DNA of 64,000 nucleotides from Tamlana sp. I1 (GTDB taxonomy: Bacteria > Bacteroidota > Bacteroidia > Flavobacteriales > Flavobacteriaceae): assembly GCF_015355625.1 (NCBI RefSeq), contig NZ_JACLAF010000007.1:1-64000 (forward strand), written 5' to 3'. The notes beneath the pieces are model-generated. The model was given only the letters and a program-made list of their open reading frames with translations. It was not told the origin of the DNA and did no database searches. Each line of letters opens with the position of its first letter. Position 1 is the first letter of the stretch. Below are positions 37,950 to 46,739 of this stretch, piece by piece. Position numbers and translations under genes: made by a program.

Positions 37950-39425
37950 TTATTTTGAATTTAGAAACGTTTCAGAAGAAAACTGAAAAACATCTGAAGG
38001 TGTTCTGCTGGTTTCTATAAGTTTTGTTAATTCTGAAGTGATTTCAGGATATTTGCTAGAAACATCATTGGTTTCTCCTAGGTCAGCAGAAAGATCATAT
38101 AATTCAATAGGTTTTTTTGGTTCAGAAAGGACGTTGTATTTTACGGCTTTCCATTGCCCTTTTCTCACTGCTTGTCTACCTCCTTTTTCATGAAATTCCC
38201 AGTAAAGATAATCGTGTTGTTTTTGGTTTTCTTGATTTAATAAGGTTGGCAAAAAAGAAATACCATCTGTAGGGTAGTTTAATGTTGACTGACCTAATAT
38301 ATCTGAAAATGTAGGCATGAAATCCCAAAATGCAGATATGTGGTTTGTTGAAATATTCTCTTTAATGGTTCCAGGCCAGCTTACAATTAAAGGTACGCGT
38401 ATACCACCTTCATAAAGATCTCTTTTAAATCCTTTTAAGGGGCCATTACTATTAAAATATTCAGGGTCTACGCCGCCTTCTCTACTTGGGCCATTATCTG
38501 ATGTGAAAATAATGATGGTATTTTCTGTAAGACCTAAATCATTTACTTTTTTTACAATTTCTCCAACTTTATTGTCTAAATAATGAATCATGGCCGCATA
38601 GGTAGCGTGTGTTTCTTTTTGAGATTCATAGGGGCCGTTTCTGTATTCAGGGCCTTCATCGTAGCCTTTGTAGCTATTCTCTGGAAGGAGCTTGCCTCTG
38701 TATTTTGCGATATCCTTTTCAGGGGCTGCTAATTCTGCATGAGGAATGGAGGTTGGGTAAAACATGAAAAACGGTTGGTCTTTGTTTGTTTCAATAAAAC
38801 TTAGAGCCTTTTCATGAATTATTGTAGGTGCATAGGTTTCCTTGCCGTGGCCTTTATTGCCTAATAGAGAGTCAACCTCTTGGTTGCTTCTTAAAAAATA
38901 AGGGTAGTAATGATGTGCTAGTCGTTGGCAATTATAGCCATAAAATTGATCAAAACCTTGATTGTTTGGGTCGCCTTCTGATCCAGGATATCCTAGGCCC
39001 CATTTGCCAAAGGTTCCTGTTGTATATCCAGCATTTTTAAAAACTTCAGCTAAGGTATAAACTGAATCAGCAATAGGGTATTGTCCTTCGGGTAAAACTT
39101 CTTTATTGCCCCTTATGGGGGTATGCCCAGTATGCAAACCAGTTAATAAGGTGCTTCGTGACGGCGCACAAACCGAGCTTCCTGAGTAATGTTGTGTGAA
39201 AATGATGCCATTGTCGGCTAAAGCATCAATATTTGGGGTGGTTATGAGTTTTTGGCCATAACAACTCAAATCAGAATATCCAAGGTCATCTGCAAGAATG
39301 AAAATAACATTAGGGAGTTTGTGTTTGGCTTTTTTTGGTGCTGTTTTATCATTTTTGCAATTGATAAAGCTTAGGAATAGTATTAAAAGTGTAATTACTT
39401 TAAAAGGTGTTTTTTTATGTATCAT
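37950..39425 (-). CDS. S1-family sulfatase, lipoprotein
   Basis: A 491-aa formylglycine sulfatase with lipoprotein signal ('LSFINCKND', Cys23). Asp46-Asp47 ('LADDLGYSD'), signature 'CAPSRSTLLTG' with Cys86, 'TGTFGKWGLGYPG' and 'FTSDNGPSREGG' are all present, the N-acetylgalactosamine-6-sulfatase-like pattern shared with the protein at 18848. It lacks that protein's extra C-terminal module. The gene lies between the HTCS regulator and the GH2 enzyme on the same strand, a likely late step: desulfation that frees a terminal galactose-type residue for the GH2 enzyme. The exact sulfate position is inference. A strong terminator follows the gene. Confidence 0.93.
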   Translation of the reverse strand: MIHKKTPFKVITLLILFLSFINCKNDKTAPKKAKHKLPNVIFILADDLGYSDLSCYGQKLITTPNIDALADNGIIFTQHYSGSSVCAPSRSTLLTGLHTGHTPIRGNKEVLPEGQYPIADSVYTLAEVFKNAGYTTGTFGKWGLGYPGSEGDPNNQGFDQFYGYNCQRLAHHYYPYFLRSNQEVDSLLGNKGHGKETYAPTIIHEKALSFIETNKDQPFFMFYPTSIPHAELAAPEKDIAKYRGKLLPENSYKGYDEGPEYRNGPYESQKETHATYAAMIHYLDNKVGEIVKKVNDLGLTENTIIIFTSDNGPSREGGVDPEYFNSNGPLKGFKRDLYEGGIRVPLIVSWPGTIKENISTNHISAFWDFMPTFSDILGQSTLNYPTDGISFLPTLLNQENQKQHDYLYWEFHEKGGRQAVRKGQWKAVKYNVLSEPKKPIELYDLSADLGETNDVSSKYPEITSELTKLIETSRTPSDVFQFSSETFLNSK

Positions 39426-39517
39426 TTTCCGAATGTTTTATGTAAAAATAAATGAATGGCAAACACTAGGTAGAGGATACAATGATATTTTTAGAGGGGT
39501 ATTTTCATAGTTTACTT

Positions 39518-42500
39518 TTAATCGTCTATGTTATTGTTAAATTCGCTTGGGTTGCAATCATAATGTTCCTTGAATTTTTCACGAAAATATTTTAAATCGT
39601 TTATCCCCACCATGAAGGCGACTTCAGAAACGTTATGTTTGTTTTCCATTAAAAGTTCGCCAGCACGTTTCAACCTAATGTCTCTAATGAACTGTACCGC
39701 AGATCGCCCTGTTAGTTCTTTAATCCTCTTGTAACAACTAGATTGACTCATGCCCATCTCTTTAACGAGTGTTTTTACGGAAAAATCGTCGTTTAATAAA
39801 TTGTCCAATACTAATTTACTTATATCATCTAAAAACTTTTGTTCAGAATTAGGTAGTTTTATTTTGGTAGGCTCATTTTTAATGTTCTGGTTGTAGTACT
39901 GTTTAAAATTTTCTCTAGCTAATAATATATTGGCAATTTTACCTTTTAATATGCTTATGTTGAAAGGTTTCGTAATGTAATCGTGGGCACCAATTTCTAC
40001 CCCTTCCAGTTCGTAAAGGGTTGCGGTTCTTGCGGTAAGTAGAATGACAGGTATAAAAGATAGGTCCGGGTCATTCTTTAATGCTTTTAACATTTCTAGA
40101 CCATCCATTTGTGGCATCATCACATCGCTTATTATAATGTCTGGGATCGAAGTCTTTGCTTTGTCATAGCCTTCTTTTCCGTTAGAAGCCACAATAACGT
40201 TGTATTGGTTTTTAAGATGATTATTTAAATAATCCTGCACTTCTTTGTTATCTTCAACCAAAAGGATGCGCTTTTTTATTGAGTCGGATTCATTTTCGAT
40301 TGTTTCTGGTTCAACAGGTTCAATTTTTATATGTTGACTATGGTAGTAGGATTTATGGTCACTATTTTTAAAATCTTTATTGATGAAACTATTATCTAAA
40401 TGGTTTTGACCAAAAGGAATACGGATGAAGAATTTTGATCCGACATTTTCAGTACTTTTTACTTTGATTTCGCCACCGTGTAGTATGACCAGCTCTTTTA
40501 CTAATGATAGACCAATGCCAGTGCCATGGATGGAAAGTGTATTTAAATCCTTCACTTGGTAATATCTGTCAAAGATGAACTCTATATTTTTTTCAGACAT
40601 ACCAATGCCATTGTCCTCGATGAGGATTTCCAAATAATTGTCGATAAGCTTTGGTTCCTTGTTTATTTTTTCAAAAACGGCTGGTTCTTGATCGTTTCCT
40701 ACGGCCTTTAGGAGTATTGAAATTTTCCCTTTTTTGTTAGTGTATTTAAAGGCATTCGATATTAGATTGGTTAATATTATCTCAAAGTTTTGCCTGTCAA
40801 AGGTTAGTTTTATATTCTCAGGAATGCTCTGGTACGTGTAATCTATTTCTTTTTCTTCTGCTAGACTTTGGAAAAATCGATATATTTCTTTGGAGAAATT
40901 AGTAAAATTCCCTTCGGCAGCATTAAGTTTCATGTTGCCTGTTTCCATTTTTCTGAAGTCCAATAGTTGATTGGTAAGATTTAAAAGCCTATTCACATTT
41001 TTGCGGATAAGGCTAAGTTTTTCAAGGTACCTGTTATTGTCTGTCTCCGCTTCAATAATATCATCTAACGGACTATTTATTAATGTTAAAGGTGTTCGTA
41101 TTTCATGTGAAATACTGGTAAAGAATTTCATTTTCTCATCATTAAGATTCATTTCTTTTTCTGCAAAAATGAGTTCGTTCTTTAATTTTGATTGACGGTT
41201 CACAAAATTTTTATACAATGAAAGTACCAATATAAAAATGCCAAAGTAAAAAATGTAAGCCCACCAAGTAGCCCACCAAGGTGGTAAGATTTTGATTTTT
41301 AAAGAACGGGTATTACTCCATAAACCATCATTATTGGATACTTTTGCTATAAAGGTGTAGGTTCCTGATGGTAGGTTTGCAAATGTTATTTTACGCTGTG
41401 TCGCATTAATATAGATCCAGTTCTTAGTATAACCTTTAAGTTTGTAAGCATATTTATTCTTATCCGGATTGCTGTAATGAAGTCCTAACAGTTCAATTGT
41501 AAATTCGTTTTCATCGGATTTAAATTCGATTGTTTCTGCATAATCCAAACTTTTGTTTAATAAAACTCTTCCGTTTATATCGTCTCCAACATTTACGGTT
41601 TTGTTAAGTACTTTTAATTCATCTAGTACTAATTTGGGTTTATGCGGATTGGGAACAATTAAACTGGGGTTGAAATAATTTAAACCATTAATACCGCCAA
41701 AGTAAAGTATGCCTTTGCTATTTTTGAAGGCTGCCCCTATTTTGAATGAATTTGATTGTAGGCCATCTTTAACATCATAAGTTGAAAATGTTAGGTTTTT
41801 AGGGTCGAATTTAGTAATGCCTCGGCCTCCTAACCAAAGGTTGTGGGCATCGTCTTCTAAAATAGATTCTATGTCATTATCGGGTAGGCCGTCTTTTTCA
41901 GTGTACCTTTTAAATTGGGAGCCCTCATCGGTTTCAATCAATTTGTTTAATCCTCCTCCTAAAGTTCCTACCCATAGGTCACCCTTTTTAGATCTAAGAA
42001 TGGGCCATACGTAGTTAGAGCTGATAGAGGTGCTGTCTTTAGGGTTAAACCCATATTTTATGACAGAAATTTTTGAAGGATCCTTAAAAATAACTTTCAA
42101 CAGGCCTATGTCTCTTGTAGCCAACCAGGCTACATTGGTTAGTTGGGGATCTAAATACAGGTAGTTGATGTTGTTGGTGGGTAGGTAGCTTTTGGTGTTA
42201 AGGTTTGATAAAACTGCTTTTGTTTTTATATCGATAATGGCAATACCTTCATTAAATGTAATGACCCACAAACGCCCAAATTCATCTTCTTGAACCCCCA
42301 TAACCTCATTACTTGGAAAGTTTTCCTCAGTATCTTTTTTGTAGGTTTTTATCAAATTATTGTCCTGATAAAGTAAAAGACCTTCAAAACGTTTTCCAAC
42401 CCATAATTGGTTTGATGTATCTTGATAGATATATGAGATATGTCCTGTTGTTTTTAAAAAAGACGTGTTTGTTTTCTTGTCATATTCCAGCAAACCGTTT

Positions 42501-43582
42501 CGTGTTCCAGTCCAAAGGGTGCTTTCATTTTCATAAATAGCCGTGATGTAATTGTCGGGTAGGGCGCTGTTTTCCTTGTTAGTAAGTCTGAAGGGTTTTT
42601 CTTTTAAATCAATATAATGGGCACCGCCGCCAGAAGTGCCTATCCATAACATATCAAAAGAATCAATAAGAATTTCATTAACACGGTTGGTACTCAGAAG
42701 ATGCTTGGTATTGTAGGTTTTTTTTAACTCATAGTTCCCTAAATCATTTTGTTTTAATAAAAGAATACCACCATTAAACAAACCAACCCAGATGTTGTTA
42801 TTAAAGTCCACTACAAAATTAGTGGTCATGCCCAGTTTAGATTGATATATTGGTTTAACCTCAAGTGCATCAGTTAAAGAAAAAATACCATTATAAGTCG
42901 CTACAAGTAAGTCGTCTCCATGTTTTGTCATTGAAACCGGCATTCGTAAAGCCGGATTGTCTATGCGGGTTGCTTTTCCTGTAATTTGGTTGATTTTCCA
43001 CAAACCATCAGCTGCGGTGCAAACCCATATATGAGATTTGAATGGTTTTATTTCAATAATTTCACTCTTAAAAGGCAGTAAAATTCCTGAATTTTCAAAT
43101 TTGCCATTTTCTTCTTGGAGTTTGTATAGCTCGTTGGTATTGGTTGTGAACCAAATATTGTTTTCATCATCTTGGATTATCTGTGATATGTGGCTAAAGG
43201 GTTCGTCATTAAAAGAGATTTTTTGAAAGGTATTTGTTATTGGATCAAAATAGGATAGTACACTGGTTTCTGTGGCAATCCATATCCTATTTTTTGAATC
43301 GCATAAAAGAGATTTTATTCTGTTGTTTGTTAGGCTATTATCATTATAAAGGTCGTTTTTGAATATTTTAAAATCATAGCCATTAAACCTGTTAAGCCCG
43401 TTGTTTGTACCCATCCAAATAAAACCAGATTTATCTTGAACAATCCCACTAACATCGCTATGACTCAACCCTTCATTAACCGATAGTTGATTAACCCTGT
43501 ATTGAGCATGGCTTAAATAACAGAAAGTATTTAAAGATATACAGAAGAAAAGTAAAAGTTGAAAGGTTTTAAAAAAATGCAT
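39518..43582 (-). CDS. Hybrid two-component system sensor/regulator (HTCS)
   Basis: A 1354-aa single-chain sensor and transcription activator of Bacteroidota polysaccharide loci. A signal peptide (1-27) is followed by a periplasmic beta-propeller of many regulator-propeller repeats (about 30-690, e.g. 'GLSHSDVSGIVQDKSGFIWMGT', landmark 'GLSHSDVSGIVQD'), a Y_Y_Y domain (about 700-770), and a membrane span near 778-800 ('YIFYFGIFILVLSLY'). The histidine kinase has its phospho-His near 826 ('SISHEIRTP') and an ATPase with 'NGIGM' and 'GTGIGLSLV'. A receiver domain has its phospho-Asp near 1152 ('IISDVMMPQMDG'). An AraC-type helix-turn-helix ends the protein ('DLKYFREKFKEHYDCNPSEF', landmark 'YFREKFKEHY'). 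It senses an oligosaccharide released from the polymer and most likely controls the genes in this locus, perhaps through sites A-C. Confidence 0.95.
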   Translation of the reverse strand: MHFFKTFQLLLFFCISLNTFCYLSHAQYRVNQLSVNEGLSHSDVSGIVQDKSGFIWMGTNNGLNRFNGYDFKIFKNDLYNDNSLTNNRIKSLLCDSKNRIWIATETSVLSYFDPITNTFQKISFNDEPFSHISQIIQDDENNIWFTTNTNELYKLQEENGKFENSGILLPFKSEIIEIKPFKSHIWVCTAADGLWKINQITGKATRIDNPALRMPVSMTKHGDDLLVATYNGIFSLTDALEVKPIYQSKLGMTTNFVVDFNNNIWVGLFNGGILLLKQNDLGNYELKKTYNTKHLLSTNRVNEILIDSFDMLWIGTSGGGAHYIDLKEKPFRLTNKENSALPDNYITAIYENESTLWTGTRNGLLEYDKKTNTSFLKTTGHISYIYQDTSNQLWVGKRFEGLLLYQDNNLIKTYKKDTEENFPSNEVMGVQEDEFGRLWVITFNEGIAIIDIKTKAVLSNLNTKSYLPTNNINYLYLDPQLTNVAWLATRDIGLLKVIFKDPSKISVIKYGFNPKDSTSISSNYVWPILRSKKGDLWVGTLGGGLNKLIETDEGSQFKRYTEKDGLPDNDIESILEDDAHNLWLGGRGITKFDPKNLTFSTYDVKDGLQSNSFKIGAAFKNSKGILYFGGINGLNYFNPSLIVPNPHKPKLVLDELKVLNKTVNVGDDINGRVLLNKSLDYAETIEFKSDENEFTIELLGLHYSNPDKNKYAYKLKGYTKNWIYINATQRKITFANLPSGTYTFIAKVSNNDGLWSNTRSLKIKILPPWWATWWAYIFYFGIFILVLSLYKNFVNRQSKLKNELIFAEKEMNLNDEKMKFFTSISHEIRTPLTLINSPLDDIIEAETDNNRYLEKLSLIRKNVNRLLNLTNQLLDFRKMETGNMKLNAAEGNFTNFSKEIYRFFQSLAEEKEIDYTYQSIPENIKLTFDRQNFEIILTNLISNAFKYTNKKGKISILLKAVGNDQEPAVFEKINKEPKLIDNYLEILIEDNGIGMSEKNIEFIFDRYYQVKDLNTLSIHGTGIGLSLVKELVILHGGEIKVKSTENVGSKFFIRIPFGQNHLDNSFINKDFKNSDHKSYYHSQHIKIEPVEPETIENESDSIKKRILLVEDNKEVQDYLNNHLKNQYNVIVASNGKEGYDKAKTSIPDIIISDVMMPQMDGLEMLKALKNDPDLSFIPVILLTARTATLYELEGVEIGAHDYITKPFNISILKGKIANILLARENFKQYYNQNIKNEPTKIKLPNSEQKFLDDISKLVLDNLLNDDFSVKTLVKEMGMSQSSCYKRIKELTGRSAVQFIRDIRLKRAGELLMENKHNVSEVAFMVGINDLKYFREKFKEHYDCNPSEFNNNIDD

Positions 43583-43852
43583 AAGCTAAATTAGTGTCAT
43601 TTGAGTATTGAGATAATAAGGAATTATAATCTAAATTTATTACATGAATTTTATTATTCTTCCAAAGAAAAAAATATTAAAATTTAATCCATAACCAAAA
43701 GTATTAAATTCAAATCTATTATGATTAATTCTTTCTAAAATTAAGATTGTGTGATACTAATTGAAAGGTGGTGATTTTTTACTATTCTTTTGGGAAAGGT
43801 TACAACAATGACTGCTCTATAGGAAGTATATTTGAAAATGATTTTTTAAGAA

Positions 43853-44097
43853 GTTGAATATTCAATTAAGTTCGAAGAGTTTAAGTTTTATATCGACAAC
43901 ACAAATGAAATGCCAGATGATATGGTATCATTTTTAGTTATTTTTTGGAACAAAACAGTAGAAAACTTTCTAAGCAGGCAAAGGAGAAAGAGTTTTGAAA
44001 GCTCATAGAAGCAGAAATTGAGGAAATCCAGTTGCAATATGAATTAATTTTTGCTTCTATAAAAAGTAAACTCCTATATACTATTAACTTGAAATAG
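43853..44097 (+). pseudogene. Degraded fragment resembling the C-terminus of a Fic-family protein
   Basis: One frame reads 'FYIDNTNEMPDDMVSFLV'. The next frame continues with 'RKLSKQAKEKEF', a stop, then 'KLIEAEIEEIQLQYELIF'. Joined across one frameshift and one internal stop, this resembles the C-terminal extension of Fic/DOC-family proteins as I remember it ('EMP...LL..FL.QN.GKLSKRA..KEF..L...E...IE'). Family recognition is from memory and the fragment is short. No Fic catalytic motif (HPFxxGNGR) is present. Confidence 0.4.
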
Positions 44098-44384
44098 TAT
44101 TAATTAGACTATTTTGATTAAATTTGAAGAGTGAATGTCAAAATCTGATTTGACAATGTCCTATAGCGTGTCTTATTTCAAAAACATATTACTAATCAAT
44201 TGTTGTTCAGTGTGTTGTGTTTTGTTTTAGAGTCCTGTCATCCCGACTAAATGTTTTCTTCTGTTTTACGTAAAATGTGTTTTCACATTGTAAAGTAAAA
44301 TGGGAGAAAATATTTGCAATAAGGGTTCATTAGGATTATCTAAATCCTGTCATCCCGACAAATTTCAATTGTAAATTGAATAAT

Positions 44385-44419
44385 AACCTTGTAAATCATC
44401 AGAATTACAAGGTTTTTTT
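44385..44419 (+). terminator. Orphan rho-independent terminator
   Basis: A perfect 10-bp stem AACCTTGTAA (44385-44394) / TTACAAGGTT (44405-44414) plus T run. No intact plus-strand gene precedes it, so it may be left from the decayed gene or end a small RNA. Confidence 0.8.
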
Positions 44420-44738
44420 GGTTTTAGCCAATCGCTAGATATAAGCAATTTGAATAACCCACAATTAAAATAGTTGAATGATACGATCCCAAATAATCTA
44501 TTGGTTAAAGTATTGCCTTATTTATCTGATTAGGATTTAGTTAAATAAATTGCTTTTCATATATTCATGTAGTTTAATTTGTTGTTCTTAGCAAATACTA
44601 GAATTTCTATACAATATTAAGCTTAATCATTAGCAGTCTTAATTGCTTTTGTTTTAATGTCGTTTACCAAACAAAATCGAAACGAAAACAAAAAAAATGG
44701 GTTAATTGTTTACTTTTGAGTATTCCATAAAAACTATT

Positions 44739-45305
44739 ATGAACAAAACAGACTCTAAAATCTTAAAACGTCTAAAAAAAGGAGACAAAGGAGCCTTAAC
44801 AGAGCTGTATAATAGTTACTGGAAATCACTGTATATTTCTGCTTATAATTTATTAAAGGATAAAGAAATTTGCGAAGAGATTATTCAAGATGTTTTTATA
44901 GATTTTTGGAATCATAGAGAAAAACTACAAATTAAAATATCAATAAACTCTTATTTATATGCCTGTGTTAGGTATAAAGTTTTCAGTGTATTTAGAAAGA
45001 AAAAAGTAACGAATGTAGAATTACTTGAAGACTTAAATCAGCGCTTTCAATATGCGACTCCCGAAACAAAACTAATGCATGAAGAGTTGGTTAATCAAGT
45101 AAATTCTATTGTTGAAACCTTACCAAAAAAATGCCGAGAGGTCTATAAGTTAAGCAGGAATGAACAGCTAAGCCATAAGGAAATAGCTGAAAAACTTGAT
45201 ATATCAACAAAAACCGTAGAAAACCATATTACCTACGCTCTTAAAGTTTTAAGATCTGGTTTGGGGTATTTGCTTAGTATCGATTTATTGTTTTATCTAC
45301 ATTAA
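44739..45305 (+). CDS. ECF-type RNA polymerase sigma factor (FecI-like)
   Basis: A 188-aa extracytoplasmic-function sigma factor from the ATG at 44739; an upstream in-frame ATG at 44706 gives an extra 11 residues with no support. Sigma region 2 ('YWKSLYISAYNLLKDKEICEEIIQDVFIDFW', landmark 'EEIIQDVFIDFW') and region 4 ('LPKKCREVYKLSRNEQLSHKEIA', landmark 'LSHKEIAEKLDISTKTVENH') are both clear. It would direct transcription of the SusC/SusD operon that follows once released by the FecR-like anti-sigma encoded 173 bp downstream. This FecI/FecR arrangement is a standard control circuit for TonB-dependent transporters having an N-terminal signalling domain, which the SusC at 46740 has. Confidence 0.93.
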   Translation: MNKTDSKILKRLKKGDKGALTELYNSYWKSLYISAYNLLKDKEICEEIIQDVFIDFWNHREKLQIKISINSYLYACVRYKVFSVFRKKKVTNVELLEDLNQRFQYATPETKLMHEELVNQVNSIVETLPKKCREVYKLSRNEQLSHKEIAEKLDISTKTVENHITYALKVLRSGLGYLLSIDLLFYLH

Positions 45306-45478
45306 TCACCATTGTATTTTAATTTTCTCGATAGATCTGCAAGCTTTATTTAAGCTTTCAGAAACCATAATTTCAGCTTAGCAAAAATAAAATATTAAAT
45401 TTTTGCTAATTTTTTTAGGGGATACCCTTTTAAAAGGACACTATATAGGTATACCCTCCAGATTATAATTGTATTTAA

Positions 45479-46642
45479 ATGAACAATAAAGAAATAAATA
45501 ATAAGTTTTTTCAAAAATTAATTGAAAGATATTTAGATGGAAAAACAACTGCCCATGAGTTAAAGTTACTCGTTAATTATTATGAAAGTTTTCAAAAGGA
45601 AAATGAATGGGTTGAGGCATTAGGACCAGAAGCTGATATTAAAGAACGTATGTTAATTAATATTTTGGATGCAATTAAAGTTGATGAATCTAAAAAGCCA
45701 AAATTATTTTCTTTGTTTAATAAAAGTGTATTAAGGTATAGTGTTGCTGCATCCGTAGCAATTTTGGTTGCTTTTTATTTTCTTTTTAAGCAGAACAATC
45801 AAAATACTGAAACCATTAATACTGTAGTCAATACGAGTATTAAAGTTGGTAGTGATAAAGCTATTTTAACTAGAGAAGATGGCTCGACTATCACTTTAGA
45901 AAAAGGAGGGCAGTACAGTGCAGATAATATTGAGAGTAATGGCGAAACGCTTATTTATTCGCAAACAAATCAAGATAATAAAGATATCGCTTATAATTAT
46001 TTAACCATTCCAAGGGGTGGGCATTTTTTTGTAAAACTAGCCGATGGTACCCAAGTATGGTTAAATTCCGATTCGAAACTGAAATACCCCGTTACATTTA
46101 TTGATGGTAAAATTCGTCATGTAGAATTGTTATATGGAGAAGCCTATTTTAATGTGTCTCCTAGCACAGAACACCAAGGTTCTAAATTTACGGTTAGTAA
46201 TAATAATCATGAAATTGAGGTTGTTGGTACCGAGTTTAACATTAAAGCCTACAATAATGAAAACAATGTTGTAACCACTTTAGTACATGGAAAAGTTAAT
46301 GTTAATTACCAAGGTGAAAAATACCTCTTATTACCAAATAAACAATCCAGTTTAAATCGAACTACCAATACAATTTCTTTTCAAGAGGTCGATGTTTCTC
46401 AGGAAACTTCGTGGGTAAAAGGCATCTTCAATTTTAATAATAAATCGCTTAAAGAGATTATGGTAGTTTTATCCAGGTGGTATGATTTTGATGTCGTTTT
46501 TAAGAATAAGAGTATTGAAGAGGAAGAGTTTGTTGGAGTATTGGGTAAAAACGAAAAAATAGAAGATATCCTTTTAAATATGAAAAACTTAAATGTTATA
46601 AAGGATTATAAATTCGATGGAAAAACAATAATAATAGAATAA
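45479..46642 (+). CDS. FecR-family anti-sigma factor
   Basis: A 387-aa inner-membrane anti-sigma regulator. The cytoplasmic N-terminus (1-85) should bind the sigma factor encoded upstream. A single membrane helix spans about 86-104. The periplasmic FecR domain (about 115-280) has 'IPRGGHFFVKLADGTQVWLNSDSKL' as landmark ('LADGTQVWLNSDSKLKYP'), and the C-terminal DUF4974-like domain (about 315-387) ends 'DYKFDGKTIIIE'. In this family the periplasmic part contacts the STN domain of the partner transporter, so ligand binding outside is relayed to transcription. Order sigma, FecR, SusC supports the pairing. Length and layout are normal. Confidence 0.94.
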   Translation: MNNKEINNKFFQKLIERYLDGKTTAHELKLLVNYYESFQKENEWVEALGPEADIKERMLINILDAIKVDESKKPKLFSLFNKSVLRYSVAASVAILVAFYFLFKQNNQNTETINTVVNTSIKVGSDKAILTREDGSTITLEKGGQYSADNIESNGETLIYSQTNQDNKDIAYNYLTIPRGGHFFVKLADGTQVWLNSDSKLKYPVTFIDGKIRHVELLYGEAYFNVSPSTEHQGSKFTVSNNNHEIEVVGTEFNIKAYNNENNVVTTLVHGKVNVNYQGEKYLLLPNKQSSLNRTTNTISFQEVDVSQETSWVKGIFNFNNKSLKEIMVVLSRWYDFDVVFKNKSIEEEEFVGVLGKNEKIEDILLNMKNLNVIKDYKFDGKTIIIE

Positions 46643-46645
46643 ATA

Positions 46646-46691
46646 AAGGGAGTTAAGTAAAACATTTGGTCGTGTATCAACTTGCTCCCTT
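46646..46691 (+). promoter_or_regulatory. Inverted repeat between FecR and SusC genes
   Basis: AAGGGAG (46646-46652) pairs with CTCCCTT (46685-46691), with a short inner stem, right after the FecR stop. There is no T run, so attenuator or processing hairpin are both possible. Confidence 0.35.
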
Positions 46692-46739
46692 AAGTACGTA
46701 TTAATTAAAATGATTGTCTAACTAACACAACACAAATTT

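Larger units (their letters stand above)
43583..44738. other. Long gene-poor region between the two loci
   Basis: This 1.16-kb region holds a degraded gene remnant (43853-44097), a 7-bp-arm palindrome TGTCAAA/TTTGACA at 44136-44155, two copies of TCCTGTCATCCCGAC (44233-44247 and 44345-44359), and a terminator at 44385-44419. No intact gene was found. The last 300 bp are AT-rich and should contain the promoter of the sigma factor gene. Confidence 0.6.

Noticed and set aside
44136-44155. TGTCAAA / TTTGACA palindrome
   Set aside because: Isolated, over 500 bp from any start codon and not repeated elsewhere; may be chance in AT-rich DNA.
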